The position numbers and the translations under genes were made by a program. A stretch of 64,000 bases of DNA from Sva-07 sp963774765 (GTDB lineage Bacteria > Actinomycetota > Acidimicrobiia > Acidimicrobiales > Ilumatobacteraceae). Numbering within the stretch: position 1 is the first letter of the stretch; each line of letters opens with the position of its first letter. Under the pieces are notes generated by a model. That model did not search any database. It saw only the letters and a list, made by a program, of their open reading frames with translations, and had not been told where the DNA came from. The stretch lies in contig CAVZGP010000030.1 of assembly GCA_963774765.1 (NCBI GenBank), positions 62,001 to 126,000 of the forward strand. The letters run 5' to 3'. Positions 34,427-43,119 of the stretch are shown here, piece by piece.

Positions 34427-34444
34427 TGTTAGGCATGCTTAACA
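34427..34444. promoter_or_regulatory. DtxR/IdeR-type iron box upstream of the siderophore uptake operon
   Basis: TGTTAGGCATGCTTAACA is an 18-bp inverted repeat with one mismatched pair and contains TTAGG and CTTAA half-sites like the DtxR/IdeR consensus. It lies 63 bp before the ATG of the substrate-binding protein. Iron-loaded repressor bound here would shut the operon off when iron is plentiful (inference from family). Confidence 0.72.
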
Positions 34445-34506
34445 ACAAGAGTGAGGTGGTGGGCGGCCAGCCGGCCTCCTCATCGCCCCCATCGGAAGGA
34501 ACCCCC

Positions 34507-35589
34507 ATGACCCCAGCCAGGAAGCTGGCCGCCATCTCGGCCGCCGCCGTTGTTGCACTCGCAGCCTGCGGATCGGACGACTCGTCGTCAGGCGCGGACA
34601 CCCCCGCCACACCGAGCGACACGTCGACGCAGACGACCTCTGGCGCGGCAAACGGCGCCGACGGTGAGTGGACCCCGATCACGATCGACACTGCACTCGG
34701 TACGGCCACGATCGAGGAGAAGCCCGAGCGGGTCGCCACGGTGAACTGGGCCAACCACGAGGTTCCGCTCGCGCTCGGTGTGGTGCCCGTCGGGATGGCC
34801 GCGGCCAACTTCGGTGACGACGACGGCGACGGCGTGCTCCCCTGGGTGACCGAGCGACTCGAGGAGCTCGGCGCCGAAACGCCCGTCCTCTTCGACGAGA
34901 CCGACGGCATCGACTTCGAAGCGGTCGCCGACACCGACCCCGACGTGATCCTCGCCGCCTACTCCGGCCTGACCCAGGAGGACTTCGACACGCTCAGCGA
35001 GATCGCACCGGTCGTCGCCTACCCCGTCGCCGCCTGGGCAACGCCCTGGCGCGAGATCATCGAACTCAACAGCACGGCGATGGGTATGGCCGACGAGGGC
35101 GACGCCTTGATCGCCGACCTCGAACAGCAGATCTCCGACGCCGTCTCCGAGTACCCGCAGATCACGGGCAAGCAGGTGATGTTCGCCGGCCACCTCGACC
35201 CCACCGACCTGAGCGAGGTGGGCTTCTACACGAGCAACGACACCCGCGTGCAGTTCTTCGAGGACCTCGGCCTGGAGATCGCCGACGTCGTGCAGGAAGC
35301 ATCCGCCGGCAGCGACAAGTTCTCGATGGCGCAGAGCACCGAGCAGATCCAGGTGTTCGACGACGTCGACATCATCGTCGGCTACGGCGACGAGAACGGC
35401 GAACTTCTTGCCGCCCTGCAGAACGACCCGCTGGCCTCGAAGATCCCGGCGCTCGAGCGTGGCTCGGTCGTCTTCTTCTACGGCAGCACGCCGCTGGCGA
35501 CCGCAGCGAACCCGACCCCGCTGTCGCTCTCGTACGTACTCGACGAGTACGTGGCGATGCTCGCCGCCGCCGCCGACAAGGTCGGATGA
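34507..35589 (+). CDS. Iron-siderophore ABC transporter substrate-binding lipoprotein
   Basis: A 360-residue periplasmic-binding-type lipoprotein: signal MTPARKLAAISAAAVVALAAC with lipobox LAAC, a Ser/Thr/Asp-rich linker, then the FecB/FepB-like domain (IEEKPERVATVNWANHEVPLALGV, DPDVILAAYSGLTQEDFDTLSEIAPVVAY). It captures ferric siderophore outside the membrane. SD GGAAGGA lies 5-10 nt upstream of ATG 34507. It overlaps the first permease gene; the operon 34507-38592 has four genes behind an iron box. Confidence 0.9.
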   Translation: MTPARKLAAISAAAVVALAACGSDDSSSGADTPATPSDTSTQTTSGAANGADGEWTPITIDTALGTATIEEKPERVATVNWANHEVPLALGVVPVGMAAANFGDDDGDGVLPWVTERLEELGAETPVLFDETDGIDFEAVADTDPDVILAAYSGLTQEDFDTLSEIAPVVAYPVAAWATPWREIIELNSTAMGMADEGDALIADLEQQISDAVSEYPQITGKQVMFAGHLDPTDLSEVGFYTSNDTRVQFFEDLGLEIADVVQEASAGSDKFSMAQSTEQIQVFDDVDIIVGYGDENGELLAALQNDPLASKIPALERGSVVFFYGSTPLATAANPTPLSLSYVLDEYVAMLAAAADKVG

Positions 35590-36653
35590 GCTCGGGCGGG
35601 ACCTTCCCTGCAGCGGTGCTCGATTCTCCGTCCGAGCTGGACGTCGCCGTCGTGCGACGTCCCGCTCGGACGCGCCTGGTGTGGCTCGCGGTCGCGTTCG
35701 CGTTGTTGGGTCTCGTGATGGTCGCGTCCGTGGCGATCGGCTCGCGGGCGGTGAGTTGGTCGGACATCTGGGGCGCGTTCGGAGGGGCACAGGAGACCCT
35801 CGGCGAGGCGGCGGTCACCAAGCGGATCCCGCGCACTCTGCTCGCTGTCGTCGTCGGAGCTGCACTCGCGTTGGCCGGCGCGGTGATGCAGGGCGTCACC
35901 CGCAACCCGCTCGCCGACCCCGGCATCCTCGGGGTCAACATGGGCGCGTCGCTCGCCGTGGTGATCGGCATCGCCTCCTTCCAACTCACGTCGCCGACGA
36001 GCTTCATCTGGGTGGCGATCGCGGGCTCCGCAGCGGCCGCGGTGTTCGTCTACGCGGTCGGCTCGCTCGGCCGGGGCGGTGCGACGCCCCTCAAACTCGC
36101 GCTCGCCGGGGCGGCGACATCCGCGACGTTCGCGTCGCTGGTCAGCGCCGTCGTGCTCGGGCGCAACGACATCGCCGGTGGCATCACCTCGTGGCAGATC
36201 GGCGGTGTCGGCGGTGCCACCTGGGACAAGCTCGGATACATGGCGCCGTTCCTGGCGGTCGGTTTCGGAATCTGTGTGCTGTCGGCGCGTGGGCTCAACT
36301 CGCTCGCCCTCGGTGACGAACTCGCCGCCGGCCTCGGCCAGAACGTCGCCGTCACGCGGGTGGTCGCCGCGCTGGGTGCCGTGATCCTGTGCGGTGTGTC
36401 GACGGCGGTCGCTGGGCCGATCGTGTTCGTCGGCCTCGTCGTCCCCCATGCCTGTCGCATGATGTTCGGCGCCGACCACCGCTGGGTGTTGCCCATGTCG
36501 GCGGTCGTCGGGGCACTCCTGCTGACCGCCGGTGACATCGTCGGGCGCATCATCGCCCGCCCCCAGGAGGTCGACGTCGGGATCATCACCGCGTTCCTCG
36601 GCGCCCCGGTCTTCATCTCCATCGTGCGTCGCCAGAAGGTGCGCGAGCTGTGA
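35586..36653 (+). CDS. FecCD-family iron-siderophore ABC permease (first)
   Basis: A 355-residue BtuC/FecCD permease with about nine to ten TM helices. Typical segments are RIPRTLLAVVVGAALALAGAVMQGVTRNPLADPGILGVNMGA (in pieces) and VAGPIVFVGLVVPHACRMMFGADHRWVLPMSAVVGA. It pairs with the next gene to form the heterodimeric channel. It starts in an ATGA overlap and ends in another. Confidence 0.92.
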   Translation: MSSGGTFPAAVLDSPSELDVAVVRRPARTRLVWLAVAFALLGLVMVASVAIGSRAVSWSDIWGAFGGAQETLGEAAVTKRIPRTLLAVVVGAALALAGAVMQGVTRNPLADPGILGVNMGASLAVVIGIASFQLTSPTSFIWVAIAGSAAAAVFVYAVGSLGRGGATPLKLALAGAATSATFASLVSAVVLGRNDIAGGITSWQIGGVGGATWDKLGYMAPFLAVGFGICVLSARGLNSLALGDELAAGLGQNVAVTRVVAALGAVILCGVSTAVAGPIVFVGLVVPHACRMMFGADHRWVLPMSAVVGALLLTAGDIVGRIIARPQEVDVGIITAFLGAPVFISIVRRQKVREL

Positions 36654-37738
36654 GCATCACCGCCCTCGACCCCGTTCGGTCCGCTTCCGATGTCCGACGT
36701 GACGACCTCGACACGATCGCGGCCGCCGTCGCCCGGGGCCGCGCCGATCGGTCGATGCGGCGCCGGATCGTGATCGCGATCCTGGTGGTCGGCGTCGCCG
36801 TCGTGTTCGTCATCACCTTGATGATCGGCCACACGTTCTATTCCCCGTCGCAGGTGATCGGCGTCATCCTCGGCCACGACGTGCAGGGCGCGACGTTCAC
36901 CGTCGGGCGTCTCCGGCTGCCCCGCGGGGTGCTGGCGATCGCCGCCGGCGCGTGCTTCGGCTTTGGCGGCGTGACGTTTCAGACAATGCTCCGCAACCCA
37001 CTCGCCAGCCCAGACATCATCGGCATCACCTCTGGCTCCGGGGCAGCGGCGGCGGTCGCGATCGTCATGTTCTCGCTCAGCGAGACGCAGGTGTCGATCG
37101 TCGCAATCGTCGCCGGGCTCGCGGTGGCGCTGCTCGTGTACACATTGTCGTTCGAGGACGGCGTCGGGGGCACCCGGCTGATCCTGATCGGCATCGGGGT
37201 GTCGGCGATGCTCAACAGCGTCACCGCCTACGTGCTGTCGCAGGCCGCCGAATGGGACCTGCAGCAGGCGACCCGGTGGCTTGCGGGCAGCCTCAACGGT
37301 GCGTCGTGGACCGAGACCGTGCCGGTGCTCGTGGCGATGGGGGTGTTCGTCCCCGTGCTGCTCGTGCAGTCGCGCAATCTCACGATGACGCAACTCGGAG
37401 ACGACGCCGCCGGTGCCCTCGGTGTGCGCGTCGAACGCACCCGGATCGTCGCCATCGTCGCTGCTGTCGGCCTGATCGCGTTCGCGACCGCGGCGTGCGG
37501 TCCGATCGCGTTCGTCGCGTTCCTGGCCGGTCCGATCGCCGCCCGTCTCGTCGGTACGGCTGGATCGCTCCTGGTTCCCGCCGCGCTCGTCGGTGCACTC
37601 CTCGTCGCGGTCGCCGACATCGTCGGCCAGTTCGCATTCGGCACGCGCTACCCGGTCGGTGTCATCACCGGCGTGCTCGGGGCGCCCTACCTCCTCTACC
37701 TCATCGTGCGCACCAACCGTGCTGGGGGCTCGCTGTGA
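36650..37738 (+). CDS. FecCD-family iron-siderophore ABC permease (second)
   Basis: A 362-residue FecCD permease: LRLPRGVLAIAAGACFGFGGVTFQTMLRNPLASPDIIGITSG (in pieces), GGTRLILIGIGVSAML, ACGPIAFVAFLAGPIAARLVGTAG. The N-terminus carries an extra soluble segment of about 35 residues before the first helix. It overlaps the upstream permease by 4 bp and the ATPase gene by 4 bp (GTGA). Confidence 0.92.
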   Translation: MSITALDPVRSASDVRRDDLDTIAAAVARGRADRSMRRRIVIAILVVGVAVVFVITLMIGHTFYSPSQVIGVILGHDVQGATFTVGRLRLPRGVLAIAAGACFGFGGVTFQTMLRNPLASPDIIGITSGSGAAAAVAIVMFSLSETQVSIVAIVAGLAVALLVYTLSFEDGVGGTRLILIGIGVSAMLNSVTAYVLSQAAEWDLQQATRWLAGSLNGASWTETVPVLVAMGVFVPVLLVQSRNLTMTQLGDDAAGALGVRVERTRIVAIVAAVGLIAFATAACGPIAFVAFLAGPIAARLVGTAGSLLVPAALVGALLVAVADIVGQFAFGTRYPVGVITGVLGAPYLLYLIVRTNRAGGSL

Positions 37739-38592
37739 TCGCGACCGGTTCGAACAGGCACTCGCTCGAGGTCGTCGACCTCCGCGTCGGCTACGGCGAG
37801 CGCGAGGTCATCGACTCACTCGACCTCGTCATCCCGCCGGGTCGGATGACGGCGATCGTCGGACCGAACGCGTGCGGCAAGTCGACGCTCCTGCGTTCGA
37901 TGTCGCGCCTGCTCGCCCCGAAGCGTGGCCAGGTGCTCCTCGACGGCAAGCAGGTGCACCGCATGCCGGCCAAGGAGTTGGCGCGCACCCTGGGCCTGCT
38001 GCCGCAGTCGCCGGTCGCCCCCGAGGGCATCACGGTCGCCGACCTCGTCGGGCGTGGTCGTCATCCGCACCAGTCGATCTTCTCGCGCTGGAGCCGCGAC
38101 GACGACGTCGCCGTTGCGGCAGCGCTCCAGGCGACCGAGACCGTCGACCTCGCCGACCGGGCGGTCGACGAGCTGTCGGGCGGGCAGCGACAGCGGGTCT
38201 GGATCGCGATGGCGCTCGCCCAGCAGACCGACCTGCTGCTGCTCGACGAACCAACGACCTTCCTCGATGTCAGCCACCAGATCGAGGTGCTCGACCTGCT
38301 GACCGACCTCAATCACGTGCGCGACACCACGGTGGTGATGGTGCTGCACGATCTCAACATGGCGGCGCGCTACGCCGACCACCTGATCGCGCTCTGCGAC
38401 GGACACCTCCACGCGGCCGGTGAACCGACCGACGTGTTGACCGCGGCGACCGTGCGAACGGTGTTCGGCCTCGACAGCCAGGTGATCGTCGACCCCACGT
38501 GCGGCAAGCCGTTGATGCTGCCGATGGGTCGCCACCACACGAATCGCGAACGCACTGCACACGGGTCGCCGTCAGCGAGCGTCCCCGAATGA
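37735..38592 (+). CDS. Iron-siderophore ABC transporter ATP-binding protein
   Basis: A 285-residue FecE/FepC-type ATPase: Walker A GPNACGKST (with Ala-Cys, normal in this family), GLLPQSPVAPEGITVADLVGRGRHPHQ, signature LSGGQRQRVWIAMALAQ, Walker B LLLLDEPTTFLD, switch VLHDLNMAARYAD. GTG 37735 overlaps the permease stop. It energises uptake by the two FecCD permeases. The last gene of the operon, followed after 4 bp by a flavoprotein gene. Confidence 0.93.
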   Translation: MIATGSNRHSLEVVDLRVGYGEREVIDSLDLVIPPGRMTAIVGPNACGKSTLLRSMSRLLAPKRGQVLLDGKQVHRMPAKELARTLGLLPQSPVAPEGITVADLVGRGRHPHQSIFSRWSRDDDVAVAAALQATETVDLADRAVDELSGGQRQRVWIAMALAQQTDLLLLDEPTTFLDVSHQIEVLDLLTDLNHVRDTTVVMVLHDLNMAARYADHLIALCDGHLHAAGEPTDVLTAATVRTVFGLDSQVIVDPTCGKPLMLPMGRHHTNRERTAHGSPSASVPE

Positions 38593-38596
38593 GAGG

Positions 38597-39247
38597 ATGA
38601 CCACCGTGGATGCTCGTCATCGCATCACCGACCGCACCGAGCTGCGAAACGTCTACCGCGAGCCGGGCCAGATGGTGCTCGACAAGGTCATCGATCACAT
38701 CGATGACGGGGCCGCCGGGTTCATCGCCCGGTCCCCATTCATGGCTCTGGCGACCTCGACCGAGGGCCGCGCTGACGCGTCGCCGCGCGGTGGTCCTCCG
38801 GGCTTCGTCCGGGTGCTCGACGCCCACCATTTGGCCTGGGGCGACCTGACCGGCAACAACCGCCTCGACTCGTTCGGCAACATCGTCGAGCGACCCGACG
38901 TCGGGTTGATGTTCATGATCCCGGGTGTGCTCGAGACGTTGCGACTGAGCGGGACCGCCACGCTCGTGCGCGATCCGGCGGTCCTCGAAGCATGTGCGAT
39001 CGACGACCGCCTGCCGAGTGCCGCGGTCGTGGTGAGGGTCGTCGAGTGCTACATCCAGTGCGGCGCAGCGCTGCGCCGCAGCGGGTTGTGGGACACCGAG
39101 ACCTGGCCCGAGCCCGACGCCCGACCGTCGGGTGCAGCGATCCTCAAGGATCACATCGGCCTCGAGGTGCCTGTCGAGGAGATCGAGGCCGACCTGGCCA
39201 CCTACTACGACAACCACATCTGGGCCGCCGGCGGCCGCGACGGCTGA
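38597..39247 (+). CDS. PPOX-type FMN flavoprotein (MSMEG_1061-like pyridoxamine-phosphate-oxidase fold)
   Basis: A 216-residue split-barrel flavoprotein. The segment FMALATSTEGRADASPRGGPPGFVRVLD is the FMN-binding PNPOx-like strand pair; WGDLTGNNRLDSFGNIVERPDVGLMFMIPG follows. The group is common in Actinobacteria and of uncertain substrate. It begins 4 bp after the siderophore ATPase and could be read through with that operon, suggesting a flavin-reductase-type role in iron release (inference only). It converges on the HAD gene. Confidence 0.8.
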   Translation: MTTVDARHRITDRTELRNVYREPGQMVLDKVIDHIDDGAAGFIARSPFMALATSTEGRADASPRGGPPGFVRVLDAHHLAWGDLTGNNRLDSFGNIVERPDVGLMFMIPGVLETLRLSGTATLVRDPAVLEACAIDDRLPSAAVVVRVVECYIQCGAALRRSGLWDTETWPEPDARPSGAAILKDHIGLEVPVEEIEADLATYYDNHIWAAGGRDG

Positions 39248-39252
39248 GACGG

Positions 39253-39948
39253 TCAGCCGAGGCGCTCGTCCAGCGTGCTCGTCAACTTGGCGAGCAGCGT
39301 CGTGTGCAGTTCAGCCATCGTGTCGAACACGATGGCTCCGGTGGCCGCGAGGTCGGCGCCGTCGGTGAGCCCACCGGCGAACCCGTGGCACGTCATGGCG
39401 GCGGCGACCGCGGCTCGGGCGCCGTTGATGCTGTCCTCGACCACGATGCACCGTTCGGGTGGCGTGCCCATCGACCGTGCGGCGTGCAGGAACAGGTCGG
39501 GCCAGGGCTTGCCACGCTCGACCTCGGAGCCCGAGAAGATTCTTCCCTCGAACAGCGGACGCAGCCCGGTGAGGCCGAGGGTCAAGTCCATCTTGCGATG
39601 GCTACCGCTCGACGCGACACACGTCGGAACATTTTGGGCGTGGAGCGCCTCGACCACGTCGCGAACACCGTCGACCGCACGCAACTCGCGTCGGAACGCG
39701 TCGGCGATCTCGTCGCTCGACCGTCGATCGAACTCGAGGGTCAACTCGGTGCCGAGATGCTGTTCGATCTCGGCGAGCATCGCCTCACTCGACCCGCCGA
39801 CGAATCTCCGCACGACCTCCTCGGGTGTGATCGACCAGCCCATCTCGGTCAGCATCCGCGCCTCGACGGCCACCGTCAGCCGCTCGCTGTCGACGAGTAC
39901 GCCGTCGCAGTCGAAGATCACCAACGACTCGTTGCGCACACCACTCAT
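39253..39948 (-). CDS. HAD-superfamily hydrolase (beta-phosphoglucomutase/phosphatase-like)
   Basis: A 231-residue HAD subfamily IA protein. Motif I VIFDCDGVLVDSE with the nucleophile Asp, cap domain with VRRFVGGSSEAMLAEI, motif II PTCVASSGSHRKM (Ser), motif III Lys near ERGKPWPDLFLHAA and motif IV CIVVEDSINGARAAVAA. It probably dephosphorylates a small phospho-compound; specificity is unpredictable. The stop is 5 bp from the end of the convergent flavoprotein gene. Confidence 0.87.
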   Translation of the reverse strand: MSGVRNESLVIFDCDGVLVDSERLTVAVEARMLTEMGWSITPEEVVRRFVGGSSEAMLAEIEQHLGTELTLEFDRRSSDEIADAFRRELRAVDGVRDVVEALHAQNVPTCVASSGSHRKMDLTLGLTGLRPLFEGRIFSGSEVERGKPWPDLFLHAARSMGTPPERCIVVEDSINGARAAVAAAMTCHGFAGGLTDGADLAATGAIVFDTMAELHTTLLAKLTSTLDERLG

Positions 39949-40041
39949 GATCCCACATCGACGGCTTCGACGCGGGGCGATGAGGATCAGGCGATCGCGG
40001 TGAGGAATGCGTTGAGTGCGTCACCGTGCAACGCTGGGTGG

Positions 40042-40416
40042 ATGCTCGATCATGTGGGAATCCAGTGCGCGGACATGGCGGCCAGCTCCGCGTTCTACGA
40101 TGCCGTGCTCGCACCACTCGGTGTCGGTCGCCAGATGGATTTCGGTGTCGCGATCGGATACGGAACCCCGAAGAAGCCCGACTTCTGGATCGGCGTCTTC
40201 GACTCGGGCGACGGGTTCCGCGAGTCGCACCTCGCGTTTGCGGCATCCGATCGAGCGGCGGTTCACGCGTTCTTCGACGCCGCAGTCGCTGCCGGAGCGG
40301 AGGTCCTCCATGCCCCGCGTGTGTGGCCGGAGTACCACCCCGATTACTACGGGGCATTCGTGCGCGACCCCGATGGCAACAACGTCGAAGCCGTCTGCCA
40401 CCTGCCCGAGACCTGA
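40042..40416 (+). CDS. VOC-family (glyoxalase-like) protein
   Basis: A 124-residue single VOC domain: LDHVGIQCADMAASSAFYDAVLAPLGV at the start, SHLAFAASDRAAVHAFFDAAVAAGAEVL in the middle, and YYGAFVRDPDGNNVEAVCH at the end with a metal-binding Glu. The His at VGIQ region (DHVG) and the terminal Glu are usual VOC ligands. ATG 40042 is the start; longer upstream frames are non-homologous. Substrate unknown. Confidence 0.85.
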   Translation: MLDHVGIQCADMAASSAFYDAVLAPLGVGRQMDFGVAIGYGTPKKPDFWIGVFDSGDGFRESHLAFAASDRAAVHAFFDAAVAAGAEVLHAPRVWPEYHPDYYGAFVRDPDGNNVEAVCHLPET

Positions 40417-40513
40417 CGGGCGCGGCACACCCGTCGGGCTCCGGTACGGACCGGACGCGAGTTCGTGGGTACGTTCGCAACGTTTCGACCGGCGCGACGA
40501 AAGGGACATCGAC

Positions 40514-41275
40514 ATGGAGATCCAGGGACTGAAGGCCGTCATCATCGGTGGCGCATCGGGGTTCGCCCGAGCGACGGCCGAGCGCATCGTCGCCGCCGGC
40601 GGTTCGGTGGCGATCCTCGATCGAGCCGAGTCGGCCGGCGCCGAGGTCGCGGCGTCGCTCGGCGGCTCGTGGCATCCCACCAACGTGCTCGACTTCGACG
40701 GGATCGCAGTCGTCATCGACGAGGCCGTCGAAGCACTCGGTGGACTTCAGGTCGCCGTCAACACCGCCGGTGGAGGCAAGGCCGGCCGCACGCTGGGACG
40801 CAGCGGTCCGTTCGATCTCGATGACTTCCGAGCCGTGATCGATCTCAACCTGATCGGCACGTTCAACACCAACCGGTTGTGCGCGGCTCACATGGCCAAC
40901 GGCGAGCCGAACGACGACGGTGAACGTGGCGTGCTGATCAACACGTCGTCGATCGCTGCATTCGAGGGTCAGATCGGCCAGGTTGCCTACACCGCAGCGA
41001 AGGCCGGCATCGCCGGAATGACCTTGACGATGGCGCGCGATCTCGGCTCGCTCGGTATCCGTGTCAACACGATCGCGCCGAGCCTGTTCGCCACCGGCCT
41101 CACCGCCGGCGTCACCGAGGAGCGCGCCGCTGGCCTCACCAAGGACGCAGCGTTCCCGAAGCGACTCGGACGTCCCGACGAATACGCCCGCCTGGCGATC
41201 GCGATCATCGAGAACCCGATGCTCAACGGCGACACGATCCGCCTCGACGCGGGTACCCGCTTCGCCCCCAAGTAG
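40514..41275 (+). CDS. Short-chain dehydrogenase/reductase, 3-hydroxyacyl-CoA dehydrogenase type II-like
   Basis: A 253-residue classical SDR: GGASGFARATAERI (variant of TGxxxGxG, with Ala replacing the last Gly), DRAESAGAEVA (NAD-preferring Asp), NTAGGGKAG, catalytic NTSSIAAFEGQIGQVAYTAAKAGI containing Ser, Tyr and Lys. The order and spacing resemble HSD17B10/type II 3-hydroxyacyl-CoA dehydrogenases. ATG 40514 follows GGGACATCGAC. The last Gly of the cofactor loop being Ala is a mild oddity. Confidence 0.85.
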   Translation: MEIQGLKAVIIGGASGFARATAERIVAAGGSVAILDRAESAGAEVAASLGGSWHPTNVLDFDGIAVVIDEAVEALGGLQVAVNTAGGGKAGRTLGRSGPFDLDDFRAVIDLNLIGTFNTNRLCAAHMANGEPNDDGERGVLINTSSIAAFEGQIGQVAYTAAKAGIAGMTLTMARDLGSLGIRVNTIAPSLFATGLTAGVTEERAAGLTKDAAFPKRLGRPDEYARLAIAIIENPMLNGDTIRLDAGTRFAPK

Positions 41276-41336
41276 GCCGCGAGCGGTGGTCGCACCACCG
41301 TCAGATGTCGGGCGGCAGGATTGGTACCGTCGGAGC

Positions 41337-41816
41337 ATGCCGCTGTTCGACTTCACGAGCAAGCCGACGGGTTGGCAACGGTGGGTTCTGCACGCTCCGA
41401 CGGTGCTCTATCGCCTCCGGCTCGGTTGGTTGTTCGGGAAACGGTTCGTGATGGTCGAACACCGTGGTCGCGTGAGCGGACGGTGGTACCGCACCGTCGT
41501 CGAGGTGGCGGGACGTACCGACGACGAGTGGATCTGCACCTCGGGGACCGGGCCGGCCGCCGACTGGTACCGCAACTTGTGCGCGGGTGGACTCGAGGCG
41601 GTGTGGACGGGAGTTCGACGCCGACACGCGACCGTGCGATTCCTGGACGCGCACGAGGCCGCAGGAGTGATGGCCCGGTACGAACACGCCCACCCGAAGA
41701 CGGCGGCGAAGCTCTTGCGGGCAATGGGTGTCTCCTACGACGGCACCGATACCGACCTCGTGCGGATGATGCACGAGATCCCGATGGTTGCGTTCACCAC
41801 ATCTGCCTCTGCCTGA
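41337..41816 (+). CDS. Deazaflavin (F420)-dependent nitroreductase family protein (Ddn-like)
   Basis: A 159-residue split-barrel protein of the Ddn/FDOR-A type. Features: PTGWQRWVLHAPTVLYRLRLGWLFGKRFVMVEHRGRVSGRWYRTVVEV (in pieces), which includes the F420-binding strand region, and WICTSGTGPAADWYRNL typical of the family. Together with the two LLM enzymes it indicates that the organism uses cofactor F420. Substrate unknown. Confidence 0.85.
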   Translation: MPLFDFTSKPTGWQRWVLHAPTVLYRLRLGWLFGKRFVMVEHRGRVSGRWYRTVVEVAGRTDDEWICTSGTGPAADWYRNLCAGGLEAVWTGVRRRHATVRFLDAHEAAGVMARYEHAHPKTAAKLLRAMGVSYDGTDTDLVRMMHEIPMVAFTTSASA

Positions 41817-41840
41817 CGGCGCAGCGATCGGCTGGCGTTG

Positions 41841-42986
41841 TCAGTATTCGAGTTGGCCGGCGAGCGACTCGACGGCGTCGATGAACTCGGTCACCATGTC
41901 CATCACGACCTGGCCGGCCGACTTCGGCTGGTTCATCGTGCCGACGATCTGACCGACGAAGTAGCCGGCGAGCTTCTCGGCACCCGAGCCGTGCGTGTGG
42001 GCCGCCCGGTTGATGCGGGCCTGGGCCTCGTTGGTGAGGATCGGCTGCAGGGGCATGCCGAGCGGGGCGGGCGTGTCCTCGCGGTCCCACTCCTCGGTCC
42101 ACGCTGTCTTCAACATGCGGGCGGGCTTGCCGGTCATCGACCGCGAGCGGATCGTGTCGGCCGAGGTTGCCGCAAGGAACTTCTGCTTCACCACCGGATG
42201 GGTCTCGGCCTCGTCGGTGGTCAACCACACCGAGCCGCACCACACACCCTGCGCGCCGAGCGCCATCGCGGCAGCCATCTGGCGACCGCGTCCGATACCT
42301 CCGGCGCCGAGCACCGGGATGTCGACGGCGTCGACGATCTCGGGGATCAGCACCATCGAACCGATCTCGCCCGTGTGGCCACCGGCCTCCGAACCCTGTG
42401 CGATGATGATGTCGACGCCCGCGGCCTGGTGCCGCTCGGCGTGTACAGGACGGCCGGCGAGCGCCCCGATCAGGCGTCCCTCCTCCTTGACCCGATCGAT
42501 CAGGAACTGCGGAGGCGGACCGAGCGCATTGGCGACGAACGCCGTTCTGTGCGCGAGCGAGATCTCGAGTTGGGGGCCGGCGGCGGCGGCGCTGAATGGT
42601 GCGACACCGCCGTGGCCTCCCGTCGAGCGACCGCTCGCGCGTTCCTCGTCGGGTGGGAACTCGGGCACCTCGTAGCGGCGCAGGATGTCGTCGATGAACT
42701 CGCGGTGCGTGGCCGGGATGAGCGCTGCGATGTCGTCGAGCGTGTAGCCACCGTCTTCGTCGCCGGCGTACTTGGCCGGCACGATCAGGTCGACGCCGTA
42801 CGGCCGGTCGCCGATCTCGTCCTCGATCCACTTCAGGTCGATCTCGAGCTGTTCGGGCGAGTGGGCGACCGCTCCGAGTACGCCGAGACCACCGGCCTTC
42901 GACACGGCGGCCACGACGTCGCGGCAGTGGCTGAACGCGAAGATCGGGAACTCGATCCCCAGCATGTCGGTGGCGGCGGTCTTCAT
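41841..42986 (-). CDS. Nitronate monooxygenase / 2-nitropropane dioxygenase-like flavoprotein
   Basis: A 381-residue FMN TIM-barrel enzyme. GIEFPIFAFSHCRDVVAAVSKAGGLGVLGAVA marks the N-terminus, and GVDIIIAQGSEAGGHTG plus IPVLGAGGIGRGRQMAAAMALGAQGVWCGS are the phosphate-binding and catalytic regions. It is related to enoyl-reductase FabK as well. ATG 42986 has a clear SD (AGGAGA, 6 nt away), supporting it over the much longer open frame. It is divergent from the GSA-like aminotransferase. Confidence 0.87.
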   Translation of the reverse strand: MKTAATDMLGIEFPIFAFSHCRDVVAAVSKAGGLGVLGAVAHSPEQLEIDLKWIEDEIGDRPYGVDLIVPAKYAGDEDGGYTLDDIAALIPATHREFIDDILRRYEVPEFPPDEERASGRSTGGHGGVAPFSAAAAGPQLEISLAHRTAFVANALGPPPQFLIDRVKEEGRLIGALAGRPVHAERHQAAGVDIIIAQGSEAGGHTGEIGSMVLIPEIVDAVDIPVLGAGGIGRGRQMAAAMALGAQGVWCGSVWLTTDEAETHPVVKQKFLAATSADTIRSRSMTGKPARMLKTAWTEEWDREDTPAPLGMPLQPILTNEAQARINRAAHTHGSGAEKLAGYFVGQIVGTMNQPKSAGQVVMDMVTEFIDAVESLAGQLEY

Positions 42987-43119
42987 CGGTATCTCCTGAG
43001 CGATCGGCGGACACGTACAGTGTTGCCGCTGGCTCCCCGGCGCCACGAAGCCGCGATCAGGCCTAGCCTTGAACGGCCGGTGTCCGCCGGTCCAAACAGA
43101 AATCAGGAAGTGATATCTC

